A stretch of 64,000 bases of DNA, from positions 1 to 64,000 of the forward strand of contig NZ_QKWY01000002.1 in the NCBI RefSeq assembly GCF_003248355.1, written 5' to 3'. The notes beneath the pieces were generated by a model. That model ran no database searches and was not told where the DNA came from. It was given only the letters and a program-made list of their open reading frames with translations. Source of the stretch: Streptomyces sp. AC1-42W (GTDB lineage: Bacteria > Actinomycetota > Actinomycetes > Streptomycetales > Streptomycetaceae). This document shows positions 25,450 through 53,700 of this stretch, piece after piece (the stretch's first letter is position 1; each line of letters begins with the position of its first letter). The position numbers were made by a program, and so were the translations under genes.

Positions 25450-26205
25450 TTACGTGAGGCGGGTGCGGATCAGGTTGATTACTTCGGGGGCGTGGTCGGT
25501 CAGGTAGAAGTGGCCGCCCTTGTAGGTGTGGAAGGTGGTCGTTGACGTGGTGTGGGTGGTCCAGGCTTTGGCTTCCTCGGCGGTCACTTCGGGGTCCTCG
25601 GTGCCGTTCAGGACCTCGATGGGGCACGTCAGGGGCGGGCCGGGTTCGTAGCGGTAGGTTTCCGCGGCTTTGTAGTCGGCTCGGATGGCCGGGAGGATGG
25701 AGCGGAGGAGCTCTTCGTCGGCCAGGACCGCGGGGTCGGTGCCGCTCATGCGGCGGATGGTCGTCAGGAGTCGGGCGTCCGGGGACAGGTGGACGTTTTC
25801 GTTCTCGCGGGGGCGGGAAGGGGCGCGGCGGCCCGAGGCGAAGAGGACGCGCGGGGTCGTGCCGGCGGCCTCCAGGCGGAGGGCGACCTCGAAGCCCAGG
25901 GTCGCGCCCAGGCTGTGGCCGAAGAGGGCGATCGGGCGGTCGCACCACGGCAGCATTTCGGCGGTGACCAGGTCGGCCAGGCGGCGGACGTCGTCCACGC
26001 ACGGTTCGGTGCGGCGGTCCTGGCGGCCGGGGTACTGGGCCGCGATCACGTCGATGGCCGGGGCCAGGGTGCGGGAGACCGGGAAGTAGTAGCTTGCCGA
26101 GCCCCCCGCGTGGGGCAGGCAGAAGAGGCGTACGGGGGCCTCCTCCGAGGGGTGGAAGCGGCGCAGCCAGGCGCTGGTGGCCTTCCGTGTGGTGGGCGTG
26201 GGCAT
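25450..26205 (-). CDS. Type II thioesterase (editing) of the PKS
   Basis: 251 residues, alpha/beta hydrolase fold. VRLFCLPHAGGSASYYFPVS is the family start, IALFGHSLGATLGFEVALRL holds the nucleophilic Ser in GHSLG, Asp is in NGTEDPEVTAEE and the catalytic His is in YKGGHFYLTDHAPEV. Stand-alone thioesterases remove stalled or wrongly primed groups from ACPs and keep the assembly line running. It is the last gene of a minus-strand group with the carboxylase subunits, divergent from the PKS, 8 bases from the epsilon-subunit gene. Confidence 0.92.
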   Translation of the reverse strand: MPTPTTRKATSAWLRRFHPSEEAPVRLFCLPHAGGSASYYFPVSRTLAPAIDVIAAQYPGRQDRRTEPCVDDVRRLADLVTAEMLPWCDRPIALFGHSLGATLGFEVALRLEAAGTTPRVLFASGRRAPSRPRENENVHLSPDARLLTTIRRMSGTDPAVLADEELLRSILPAIRADYKAAETYRYEPGPPLTCPIEVLNGTEDPEVTAEEAKAWTTHTTSTTTFHTYKGGHFYLTDHAPEVINLIRTRLT

Positions 26206-26213
26206 GGAGTTCC

Positions 26214-26414
26214 TTACGCAGTCGGTTGCGGGGCCGGCCAGGTGCCCGGGGGGCGCCAGCCCCGGGCCGGGCCCCAGTTGGACCGGGGTGGGGCGGCGGC
26301 GGGGGCGCCGGGCGCTTCCTGGACGCGCGTCGCGGTGAGCAGGACCAGGAGGACGGCCGCCAGTTCGGTGGGGGTCGGGGTTCCGCCTTCGATGCGGATC
26401 GGGGAGTCGGTCAT
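26214..26414 (-). CDS. Acyl-CoA carboxylase epsilon subunit
   Basis: 66 residues: an N-terminal IRIEGGTPTPTELAAVLLVL helix and a C-terminal RSNWGPARGWRPPGTWPAP. The conserved final W-x-PG-x-W pattern is typical of AccE/PccE. This small subunit, specific to actinobacteria, bridges or activates the alpha/beta carboxylase complex. Its start immediately follows the beta-subunit stop (one base apart), so they form one translational unit. The biotinylated alpha subunit is not in the window and is presumably the housekeeping one. Confidence 0.85.
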   Translation of the reverse strand: MTDSPIRIEGGTPTPTELAAVLLVLLTATRVQEAPGAPAAAPPRSNWGPARGWRPPGTWPAPQPTA

Positions 26415-26415
26415 G

Positions 26416-27975
26416 TCAGAACGGAGGGTTGCCGTGCTTGCGTTCGGGTAGCGGCACGTGCTTGGCGCGCAGTACGTCCAGGGCGTCGGCGAGGACCTGT
26501 CGGGTGGCGGCCGGGTCGATGACGTCGTCCACCAGGCCGCGCTCGGCCGCGTAGTACGGGTGCATCAATTCCTGGCGGTACTGCTTGACGCGCTGGGCGC
26601 GGGCCGCTTCCGGGTCGTCGGCGGCGGCGATCTCGCGGCGGAAGACGACGTTCGCGGCGCCCTCCGCGCCCATCACCGCGATCTCGTTGGTGGGCCAGGC
26701 GAAGGACAGGTCCGCGCCGATGGAGCGGGAGTCCATGACGATGTACGCGCCGCCGTACGCCTTGCGCAGGATCACCTGGACGCGGGGGACTGTCGCGTTG
26801 CAGTACGCGTACAGGAGCTTCGCGCCGTGCCGGATGACGCCGTTGTGCTCCTGGTCGCTGCCGGGCAGGAAGCCGGGCACGTCGACCAGCGTGACCAGCG
26901 GGATGCTGAACGCGTCGCAGGTCTGCACGAAGCGTGCGGCCTTCTCGGAGGCGTGGATGTCCAGGACGCCGGCGAGGGAGGCGGGCTGGTTGGCGACGAT
27001 GCCGACGACGTGGCCGGCCAGCCGGGCCAGACCGCAGATGATGTTGGTCGCCCAGTTGGCGTGCACCTCGAAGAGGTCGCCGTCGTCCACGATCTCCTCG
27101 ATCACCGCCCGCATGTCGTACGACAGGTTCGGATCGGCGGGGACCAGCCGGGCCAGGGCGTCGCCGGGCCGGTCGACCGGGTCCTCGCAGGGCACGGACG
27201 GCGGCAGCTCGCGGTTGTTGGACGGGAGGAGGGTGAGCAGATGGCGTACCTCCTCCAGGCACTCCTCCTCGGAGTCGTACAGGAACGCGCTCGCGCCCGA
27301 CACCGTGGAGTGCACCTGGGCGCCGCCGAGGTCGTTGTGTGTGATCTTCTCGCCGGTGACGGCCTGCACGACGTCCGGGCCCGTGATGTACATCTGAGAG
27401 ATGTCGCGGACCATGAACACGTAGTCGGTGAGGGCGGGGGAGTACGTCGCGCCGCCGGCGCACGGGCCGAGCATGACGCTGATCTGCGGGATCACCCCGG
27501 ACGCGGCCACATTGCGGCGGAAGATACCGCCGTAACCGGCCAGAGCGGTTACGCCTTCCTGGATGCGGGCGCCCGCGCCGTCGCTGAGCGACACCAGCGG
27601 GGCCCCGGCCGCCAGGGCCAGGTCCATCACCTTGTGGATCTTCTGGGCGTGCGCCTCGCCGAGCGAACCGCCGAAGATCCGGAAGTCGTGGGCGTACACG
27701 AACACCCTGCGGCCCTCGACCTGGCCCCAGCCGGTCACCACACCGTCGGTGTGCGGCCTGCGGTCCTCCAGGCCGAATCCGGCCGCCCGGTGGCGGCGCA
27801 GCTGTTCGATCTCGCGGAAGGTCCCCGGATCGAACAGCAGGTCCAGCCGTTCGCGCACGGTCAGCTTGCCCCGCGCGCGCTGCGCCTCCGTGGCGCTCGG
27901 CGAAGGACCAAGCTCCACGGCCTCCTTGATGGCTCCTCGTTCGGCCACTCGGACACTGACATCGGCAACGGTCAT
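26416..27975 (-). CDS. accB: Acyl-CoA carboxylase beta subunit (AccB-like carboxyltransferase)
   Basis: 519 residues from ATG 27973-27975 (MTVADVSVRVAERGAIKEAV); an earlier in-frame start at 28038 is less likely because the family starts here. Carboxyltransferase blocks: GKLTVRERLDLLFDPGTFRE, FGGSLGEAHAQKIHKVMDLA, SDGAGARIQEGVTALAGYGG, MYITGPDVVQAVTGEKIT and VPGFLPGSDQEHNGVIRHGA. At the residue that sets substrate choice in Streptomyces enzymes it has Ile (RKAYGGAYIVMDSRSIGADL, ~412), as in AccB, where PccB has Asp. That predicts acetyl-CoA carboxylation is possible, so malonyl-CoA supply. This fits the malonyl-only ATs of the adjacent PKS. Confidence 0.9.
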   Translation of the reverse strand: MTVADVSVRVAERGAIKEAVELGPSPSATEAQRARGKLTVRERLDLLFDPGTFREIEQLRRHRAAGFGLEDRRPHTDGVVTGWGQVEGRRVFVYAHDFRIFGGSLGEAHAQKIHKVMDLALAAGAPLVSLSDGAGARIQEGVTALAGYGGIFRRNVAASGVIPQISVMLGPCAGGATYSPALTDYVFMVRDISQMYITGPDVVQAVTGEKITHNDLGGAQVHSTVSGASAFLYDSEEECLEEVRHLLTLLPSNNRELPPSVPCEDPVDRPGDALARLVPADPNLSYDMRAVIEEIVDDGDLFEVHANWATNIICGLARLAGHVVGIVANQPASLAGVLDIHASEKAARFVQTCDAFSIPLVTLVDVPGFLPGSDQEHNGVIRHGAKLLYAYCNATVPRVQVILRKAYGGAYIVMDSRSIGADLSFAWPTNEIAVMGAEGAANVVFRREIAAADDPEAARAQRVKQYRQELMHPYYAAERGLVDDVIDPAATRQVLADALDVLRAKHVPLPERKHGNPPF

Positions 27976-28297
27976 GATCCACCCGTCTCTTCGGCCATCG
28001 GGCCCGCCGTTGGCGGCGCCCTGGGCAGTGCGTGTCATTGAAGGGGCCGGGGGCGCGCGCGGAGAACACCGACCACCCCCCTGACCGCTCCCCGACCCGC
28101 CGGAACCCCGGCCCAGCAGGCATCTCGTCCGCCGTCACCCCTGTCACCGGCGGTTTCACCAGGGCGCGAGGGGCGCGCGGGCAGGGTCAACACCTGGGGG
28201 GATAGGGGTGTCGCCGCCCTTCGGGGGCGACCTAGCGTGCGGACACCCCGTGGCTGGAATGACTCGGGGCTTTCGTTACGAGCTTGGGAGCGTGCAG
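27976..28297. promoter_or_regulatory. Divergent promoter region between accB and the PKS operon
   Basis: A 322-bp gene-free stretch that must hold promoters for both directions. Features visible: ACACC and GGTGT arms enclosing a G-rich block (about 28189-28211), and a TTCG-loop hairpin, GTCGCC...GGCGAC (28210-28231). The G-rich block vaguely recalls LuxR-type operators, but the match is too weak to name one. Confidence 0.5.
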
Positions 28298-44680
<16,383 letters not shown>

Positions 44681-44706
44681 TCCCGACGCTGGATGATGAG
44701 GATGAC

Positions 44707-47700
44707 GTGACCAGCACATCGATGGAACAGGTCGTGGCGGCGCTCCGTAAGTCGCTCACGGACAACGAGCGGCTGCGCGAGGAGAACGCCCGGCTCACCG
44801 CCGAGAGCAACGACCCGATCGCGATCGTGGCCATGGCGTGCCGCTACCCCGGCGGGGCCGGCACGCCGGAGGACCTGTGGCGGCTGGTGGCCGAGGGCGT
44901 CGACGCGGTGTCCGGCTTCCCGGCCGACCGGGGCTGGGACCCGGACGTCTACGACCCCGAGCCCGGCCTGCCCGGCAAGTCGTACGCGCGGGACGGCGCG
45001 TTCCTCTACGACGCGGCGGAGTTCGATCCGGACTTCTTCGGGATCAGTCCGCGCGAAGCACTGACGATGGACCCTCAGCAGCGTTTGCTTCTTGAGGTGG
45101 CGTGGGAGGCGATCGAGCGCGCCGGCGTGGACCCGACGACTCTCAAGGGCAGCCGTACCGGCGTGTACGCCGGTGTGATGTACCACGATTACGCGGACGG
45201 GGCGGCGGGAAGCTTCGTCTCGGGCCGGGTCGCGTACACGCTTGGTCTGGAGGGCCCGGCGGTGACCGTCGACACCGCCTGCTCCTCCTCGCTCGTCGCA
45301 CTGCACACGGCGGCGCAGGCGCTGCGCTCGGGCGAGTGCTCACTCGCCCTGGCGGGTGGTGTGACGGTCATGTCCACTCCCGACATGCTTGTGTACTTCA
45401 GTGGACAGCGCGGACTCGCCCCGGACGGCCGCTGCAAGCCGTTCGCGTCAGCGGCCGACGGCACGGGCTGGGGCGAGGGCGCGGGCGTCCTGCTGCTGGA
45501 GCGGCTCTCCGATGCCCGTCGCAACGGCCACCCCGTGCTCGCCCTGGTCAGCGGCTCGGCGGTCAACCAGGACGGTGCGTCGGCCGCGATGACCGTGCCG
45601 AACGGGCCCGCGCAACAGCGCGTGATCCGCAACGCCCTCGCGGATGCCGGCCTGTCGACCGCCGATGTCGACGCCGTCGAGGCGCACGGCACGGGCACCC
45701 GGCTCGGTGACCCCATCGAGGCGCAGGCGCTGCTCGCCACCTATGGCCGGGGCCGGCCGGCGGACCGGCCGCTGTGGCTGGGCTCGGTGAAGTCGAACTT
45801 CGGGCACACCCAGGCGGCTGCCGGTGTCGCGGGCATCATCAAGATGGTCATGGCCCTGCGCCACGGCGTCCTTCCCCCTTCACTCCACATCGACACCCCC
45901 TCGGACCAGGTGGATTGGTCGGCGGGGGCGGTGGAGTTGCTGACGGAGGCGCGGGAATGGTCGCCGGCCGGGCGGCCGCGCCGGGCCGGGGTGTCGTCGT
46001 TCGGGCTGAGCGGGACGAACACGCACGTGATCGTGGAGGAGGCGCCGGAGGAGGCTGTGGCTTCTGCCGCTCCTGCCGCTTCTGCGCCTGGTGAGGTGGC
46101 TGCTGGTCCGGCCGTCACGCCGTGGGTGCTGTCCGCGAAGACCCCGGCAGCCCTGTCCGCCCAGGCGTCACGGCTGCTCACCACGATTGATGAGGGCCGG
46201 GCGGAGGACATCGGGTTCTCCCTGGCCACCACTCGCACGGCGTTCAGCCATCGCGCGGTGGTGCTCGGTGATCGTGCGGGTGCGCTGGCGGCGCTGGCGG
46301 CGGGCGAGGAGCATGCGGGGCTGGTGCGGGGGGTGACGCGGGCGGTTGGTAAGTCGGCGTTTCTGTTTACGGGGCAGGGTGCGCAGCGGCTCGGTATGGG
46401 GCGGGAACTGTACGAGGCGTTCCCGGTGTTCGCGGGGGCGTTTGATGCGGTGTGCGGTGAGGTAGACGCGCATCTGGATCGTGGGTTGCGGGAGGTGGTG
46501 TGGGGGGACGACGCCGATGCGCTGAACTCCACCGCGTACACGCAGCCCGCTCTCTTCGCTTTCGAAGTGGCGCTGTTCCGTCTCGTGGAGAGCTGGGGCG
46601 TCAAGCCGGACATCGTCATCGGTCACTCGATCGGGGAGTTGTCCGCCGCGCATGTCGCGGGTGTGTTGTCTCTCGCGGATGCGGCGAAGCTCGTTGTCGC
46701 GCGTGGTCGGTTGATGCAGACCCTGCCTTCCGGTGGGGCGATGGTTGCTGTGCAGGCGACTGAAGATGAGGTTGGGCCGATTCTTACCCCCGGGGTAGGA
46801 ATCGCAGCCGTCAACGGCCCCCGGTCTGTGGTCGTCTCCGGAGTGGAGTCCGAGGCGGCTACCGTGGGCGAGCACTTCGCATCCCTCGGGCGGAAGACCA
46901 GGCGCCTTTCCGTTTCACACGCGTTCCATTCCTCGCTGATGGAACCGATGCTGGACGAATTCCGGGCCGTCACTGCCGGGTTGATGTTCAACGAGCCGCG
47001 TACGCCTGTCGTCTCTACGGTGTCCGGTGCACTGTCGTCGGATTGGCAGTTGCCGGAGTACTGGGTCGACCAGGTCCGTCGCCCTGTCCGCTTCGCCGAC
47101 GCCGTAAACGCCGCCGAAGCCTTCGGTGCCCGCACGTTCGTGGAGATCGGCCCGGACGCTGTCCTGACCGCCCTCGGGGTCGCCTCAGCCGCTGAGGAGG
47201 ACAGCTCCTTCGTTCCCCTCGTACGCAAGAGGCGCGCGGAGCCCCAGTCCGTGGTGGGCGGGCTGGGGCGGTTGTACGTGGACGGGGTGCGGGTCGATTG
47301 GGAGGCGTTCTTCGCGGGTAGGGGCGCGCGCCGGGTCGACCTGCCTACGTACCCCTTCCAGCGCACCCGGTTCTGGTTGGACGCGGTGAAGCCGGGGAGT
47401 GCGCCCCATGCGCATCCGCTGCTCGGTTCCGTGGTCACCCTGGCTGACTCCGGGGGCGCGGTGCTGAGCGGGCGGCTGGCCGTGGCGGCTGTGCCGTGGC
47501 TCGCGGACCATGTGGTGCGTGATGCCGTGCTCTTCCCCGGCGCCGGGTTCGTCGAACTTGCCATTCGGGCCGGTGACCAGGTCGGCTGCGCGGTGCTTGA
47601 GGAACTGGCCCTGCACGCGCCGCTCGTTCTGCCCGAGGACGGTGCCGTCGCCGTACAGGTCGTCGTGGGGGCGGCGGACGAGTCCGCCCTGCGGACGGTC

Positions 47701-50700
47701 GGCGTGTACGCGCGGCAGGAGGGTGTGCCCGAGGCCGACTGGGTGCTGCATGCGGAAGGCGTGCTGGCCGAGGAGATCGAGGAGCCCGGCTTCGAATTGT
47801 CGGCGTGGCCGCCCGCAGGGGCGGTGCCGCTCGCGCTCGACGGCGCGTACGAGGTTCTGCGCGCGCAGGGACTCGCGTACGGGCCCGCCTTCCAGGGGCT
47901 GACGGCGGCCTGGCGGCTCGGCGGCGAACTTCACGCCGAGGTCACGTTGGGCGACGACGTACCGGGCGATGACTACGGGCTTCACCCGGCCCTGCTGGAC
48001 GCGTCGATGCACGTCGCGCTGGTGGAGAGCGTGGAGGAGTCGGACGGGGCAACGGTGCTGCCGTTCGTCTGGAAGGACGTACGGCTGTACGCGGACGGCA
48101 CGTCGGCGGCCCGCGTACGTCTGTCGAGGCCCACCCCGGAGTCGCTGTCCCTGGAGATCGCCGACGCGTCCGGTGCCCCGGTCGCCGCGGTCGGCGGAGT
48201 CGTCGGCCGGGCGATGGATTCGGCACCCGGCGGGACGGGTAGTGCCACGGACCCGCTGTACCGGGTCGTCTGGCAACAGGCGGGCGCCGCCACTCCCGCG
48301 TCCGGCACATTGCAGCGCTGGACCGACCTGCCCGCCGAGGGCCCCGTGACCGGCACCGTCGTCCTGGACTGCGCCCCGGTCGCGGTCGAAGCGGGGCACG
48401 GCCTGCCCACTGCCGCCCACACTGTGACGGTGCACGTCCTGGACGTCGTACGGCAGTGGCTGGCGGACCAGCGGTTCGCCGCCGCCACCCTTCTCGTCGT
48501 CACACGCGGTGCGGTCGCCGCCAAGGACGGCGAGCCGGCCGACGTACGACAGGCCCCGGTCTGGGGCCTCGTCCGGGCCGCGCAGGCGGAGAACCCCGGC
48601 CGATTCCTGCTGCTCGACACCGATGCCCCCGAGGGCCTTCCGCACACCGGGCCCGCCGATGAGCCGGAGTCCGCCGTACGCGACGGGCGTGCGCTGCTTC
48701 CTCGGCTGGCCCGCGTCACCGGACCCGCTTCGGCCGAACCGGTGTGGGACGCGGACGGCACCGTACTGATCACCGGAGGAACGGGTGGCCTCGGCGCGCT
48801 CGTCGCCCGCCACCTGGTCACCGTGCACGGCGTACGACACCTGCTGCTCGTCGGCCGCCGGGGCGCCCAGACACCCGGAGCGGACGAACTGCGGGCAGAA
48901 CTGGCCGAAGCGGGTGCGAGCGTAAAGTTCGCCTCGTGCGATGTTTCGGACCGTGCGGCCGTTGCCGCGCTGCTGGCCGAGGTGGACTCCGCGCACCCGT
49001 TGCGGGCCGTCGTCCACGCGGCCGGTGTCCTGGACGACGCGATGCTCACCTCGCTGACCGCCGACCGTCTCCGAGCTGTCCTCGCACCCAAGGCGGACGC
49101 CGCCTGGCACCTGCACGAGCTGACCCGCGACCTGGACCTCACCGCGTTCGTCCTGTTCTCCTCCGTCGCCGGCACCCTCGGCTCCACGGGGCAGGCCAAC
49201 TACGCGGCGGCCAATGCCTTCCTCGACGCGCTCGCCGCCACACGTCATGCCGAAGGCCTCCGCGCCTCTTCCCTGGCCTTCGGGCTGTGGGACACCCCCG
49301 GCGGCATGGGCACCGGGCTCGGCGCGGCCGAACTGGACCGCATGCGCGACGCCGGCACCCCCGCGACCCCCGCCGACCGGGGCCTCGCCCTGTTCGACGC
49401 CGCCGTGCGACCGGGCCTGCCCGCCTCGGTTCCCGTACGCCTCGACCTCACCGTCCTGCGTGCACACGCCGATGACACCCCCGCCATGCTGCGTGGCCTC
49501 GTACGCGGCCCCGGCCGCCGGGCTGCGCGTGGCGGGGGCACGTCGGTCCTGCGTACCCGTCTCGCGGGACTGACCGGCGATGCCCGGGCCGAGGCCGTCC
49601 TGGAACTGGTGCGGGCGAAAATTGCGGCCGTCCTCGGGCATGCGTCGGGCGAGGCCATCGAACCGGGGCGCGCCTTCGACGAGCTGGGCTTCGATTCCCT
49701 GACGGCCGTGGAACTCCGCAACCGGCTCGACGCCGAGACCGGGCTCAGGCTGCCCGCGACTCTGATCTTCGACCACCCGACCGCCGAGGCCGTGGCCTCG
49801 TTCGTCCTGGAACTCCTCGACGGCACTCCGGACGCGAACCGCGAACCCGCGCAGGCAGCCGCCGTGCGCGCGGGCGCCGACGATCCGGTCGTCATCGTGG
49901 GTATGGCCTGCCGCTATCCGGGCGGGGTGACCACCCCGGACGAGCTGTGGCGCTTGGTCGCGGACGGAGTGGACGCCATCGCCCCGCTTCCCGGCGACCG
50001 GGGTTGGGACCCGGACGTCTACGACCCGGAGCCCGGTGTTCCGGGTAAGTCGTACGCGCGGGACGGTGGATTTCTTTACGACGCGGCGGAGTTCGATCCG
50101 GACTTCTTCGGGATCAGTCCGCGCGAAGCACTGACGATGGACCCTCAGCAGCGTTTGCTTCTTGAGGTGGCGTGGGAGGCGATCGAGCGCGCCGGCGTGG
50201 ACCCGACGACTCTCAAGGGCAGCCGTACCGGGGTATACGCCGGTGTGATGTACCACGATTACGCCGGGGGTACGGCGGGAAGCCTGGTGTCCGGCCGGGT
50301 CGCGTACACGCTTGGTCTGGAGGGCCCCGCGGTCACCGTGGACACCGCCTGCTCCTCGTCGCTCGTCGCACTGCACACGGCGGCGCAGGCGCTGCGCTCG
50401 GGCGAGTGCTCACTCGCCCTGGCTGGCGGTGTGACGGTCATGTCCACCCCCGACATGCTCGTGTACTTCAGCGAGCAGCGCGGACTCTCGCCGGACGGCC
50501 GCTGCAAGTCCTTCGGGGCGGGTGCGGACGGTACGGGGTGGGGCGAGGGCGCGGGCGTGCTGCTCCTGGAGCGCCTGTCGGACGCCCGGCGCAACGGCCA
50601 CCCCGTGCTGGCGGTGGTCCGGGGTTCGGCGCTCAACCAGGACGGCGCGAGCAATGGACTCACGGCGCCCAACGGGCCCGCCCAACAGCGCGTCATCCGC

Positions 50701-53700
50701 CAGGCACTGTCCGACGCGGGGCTGACGGCTGCGGAGGTGGACGCGGTGGAGGCGCACGGCACGGGCACGCGCCTCGGTGACCCGATCGAGGCGCAGGCGT
50801 TGCTTGCCACGTATGGGCAGGGGCGTGCGGAGGGTCGGCCGCTGTGGTTGGGGTCGGTCAAGTCGAATATGGGTCACACGCAGGCGGCTGCTGGTGTTGC
50901 GGGGATCATCAAGATGGTGATGGCGATGCGGCACGGTGTGCTGCCGCCCACCCTGCACGCCGGGGAGCGTTCGGACCAGATCGACTGGTCCGAGGGTGAC
51001 GTGGAGCTGCTGACGGAGGCGCGGGAATGGGCGCCGACCGGGCACCCGCGTCGGGCCGGGGTGTCGTCGTTCGGGCTCAGTGGGACGAATGCGCACGTCA
51101 TTGTGGAGGAGGCGCCCGAGGCGCCCATGGGCTCCGTGGCTGACGAGCCGGGGAGCGAACTGGCTTTGACCCCCTGGGTGGTGACCGCGAAGAGTGCGGG
51201 AGCCCTGACCGCGCAGGCATCCCGACTGCTGTCCGTCACCGGTGACCACGAGGTAGCGGACATTGGCCACTCGCTGGTGGCATCGCGGTCGGTGTTCGAG
51301 AACCGGGCCGTCGTACTCGGTGACCACGTAGACGCGTTGGCGGCGTTGGCGGCCGGCGAGGAGCACCCGGCGGTGGTTCGGGGAGTGGCCGCGAAGGGTA
51401 GGACGGCGTTCCTGTTTACGGGGCAGGGTGCGCAGCGGCTCGGTATGGGGCGTGAGTTGTGCGCCGGGTTCCCGGTGTTCGCTGAGGCGTTTGATGCGGT
51501 GTGCGGTGAGGTAGATGCGCACCTGGATCGTGGGTTGCGGGAGGTGGCGTGGGGGAACGACGCGGAGGCGCTGAACTCCACCGCGTACACGCAGCCCGCA
51601 CTGTTCGCCTTTGAGGTGGCGCTGTTTCGGCTGGTGGAGTCGTGGGGCGTCAAGCCTGATGTGGTGGTGGGGCACTCGATCGGGGAGCTGGCCGCCGCGC
51701 ATGTCGCCGGGGTGTTGTCTCTGGCCGATGCGGCGAAGCTCGTTGTTGCGCGTGGTCGGTTGATGCAGGCGCTGCCTTCCGGTGGGGCGATGGTTGCGGT
51801 GCAGGCGACTGAAGATGAGGTTGGTCCGATTCTTACCCCAGGGGTAAGAATCGCCGCCGTCAACGGCCCCCGGTCCGTGGTCGTCTCCGGAGTGGAGTCC
51901 GAGGCGCTCAGCATCGGTGAGCACTTCGCCGCGCTCGGGCGGAAGACCAGCCGTCTTCCCGTCTCGCACGCGTTCCATTCCTTGCTGATGGACCCGATGC
52001 TGGACGACTTCCGGGCCGTCACTGCTGAACTGTCCTTCAATGAGCCCCGTATATCCGTCGTCTCCACCGTCACAGGGCTCGTCTCGTCCGACTGGCAGTC
52101 ACCTGGGTACTGGGTCGACCAGGTCCGCCAACCTGTCCGTTTCGCGGATGCCGTAAACACCGCCGAGGCCCTCGGAGTTCGTACGTTCGTCGAGGTCGGT
52201 CCGGACGCTGTGCTCACAGCCCTCGGTGCCGGCGCGGCCGGTGAGGGGACCAGCGGATTCGTACCGTTGGTGCGCAGGAGCCGGCCCGAGTCGGAGGCCC
52301 TGGTCGGCGGCCTCGCCCGGGTGTTCGTGGGCGGCGGGCGGATGGACTGGAAGGCGTTGTACGCCGGTGCCAAGGCGCGGACCGTCGAGTTGCCCACGTA
52401 CGCCTTTCAGCGTTCCCGATACTGGCTTGAGGCGCCCACGTCCGAGGGTGGGGCCGTCGCCGCTTCCGGACAGGTTGCGCTCGACCACCCGGTGCTCCGC
52501 GCGGCCGTCGTTCTGCCCGACGACGGCGGGGCCGTGCTCACCGGCCGACTGTCCGCCGGGACGCACGGCTGGATCGTGGACCACAACGTCCTCGGGAGCG
52601 TGCTGCTGCCCGGCACCGGGTTCGTGGAACTGGCCGTCCGGGCCGGCGAGCAACTCGACTGCGGGCTGCTGGAGGAGCTGACGCTTCAGGCCCCCCTTGT
52701 GCTGAATCCCCTCGGCGGCGTCGCTGTCCAGGTGGCGGTCGGGGCGGCCGACGAGACCGGACGCCGCAGCGTGTCGGTGCACTCGCGCGCCGACGATCAG
52801 CCGGACATGCCGTGGACCCGCCACGCCGAAGGGGTCCTCGCCCCCGTGGCTGACGAAGCCGTGGCGGACGCGCTCATGGAGTGGCCGCCGGCCGGGGCCG
52901 AGGAACTGGCCGTCGAGGGCGCCTACCGGGATCTCGCGGAGGCGGGCTACCACTACGGGCCGGTGTTCCAGGGCCTCACCGCGGCCTGGCGCCTCGGTGA
53001 GGAGCTGTACGCGGAGGTTCGCCTGCCCGAGTCCGCCCACGAGGACGCGGCACGTTTCGGCCTGCACCCCGCCCTGCTGGACGCGGCGATGCATGTCGGC
53101 CTGCTGGCCATTCCGGGTCGTGAGGACGGCGGGCAGACCCTGCTTCCCTTCGCCTGGAACGGCGTCGCCCTGCACGCGGCCGGGGCCACCGCGCTCCGGG
53201 TGCGGGTTCGGCCCGTCGCCCAGCAGGACGGGCTTTCGCTGACCGTCGCCGACGAGCACGGCGCGCCTGTGCTGTCGGTGGAGTCCCTGCTCTCCCGGCC
53301 CGTCTGGGATCAGCAGTCGGGCTCCGGAGCCGCTGACTCGCTGCTCGCGGTGGACTGGCAGCCCGTGGCCCTGGGCGACGGGGCGGACGATTCACCCTTG
53401 CCCGAGGTTTACGAGTGCGTGGTGGAGGAAGAGGTCGCCGCTGATGTGCCGGGTGCGGTACGCGGCGTGTTGGGCCGGGCACTGGAGGCCGTGCAGGACT
53501 GGCTCGCCGTGGACCGGCCGGAGGGTGCGGTGCTGGCGGTCGTCACACGGGGCGCGGTGGGAGCAGGGACGGCGGATGTCAGGCAGGCTCCCGTGTGGGG
53601 GCTGGTCCGTGCCGCGCAGGCGGAGAATCCGGGCCGGTTCGTGCTGATCGACTCCGATGGCTCGGTCCCGCTGAGCCGACTGGTGGCCCTGGGCGAGCCG

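Noticed and set aside
25046..26002. 318-codon minus-strand frame overlapping the thioesterase gene
   Set aside because: It is a Pro/Arg-rich shadow of the thioesterase in another frame and crosses the terminator hairpin.
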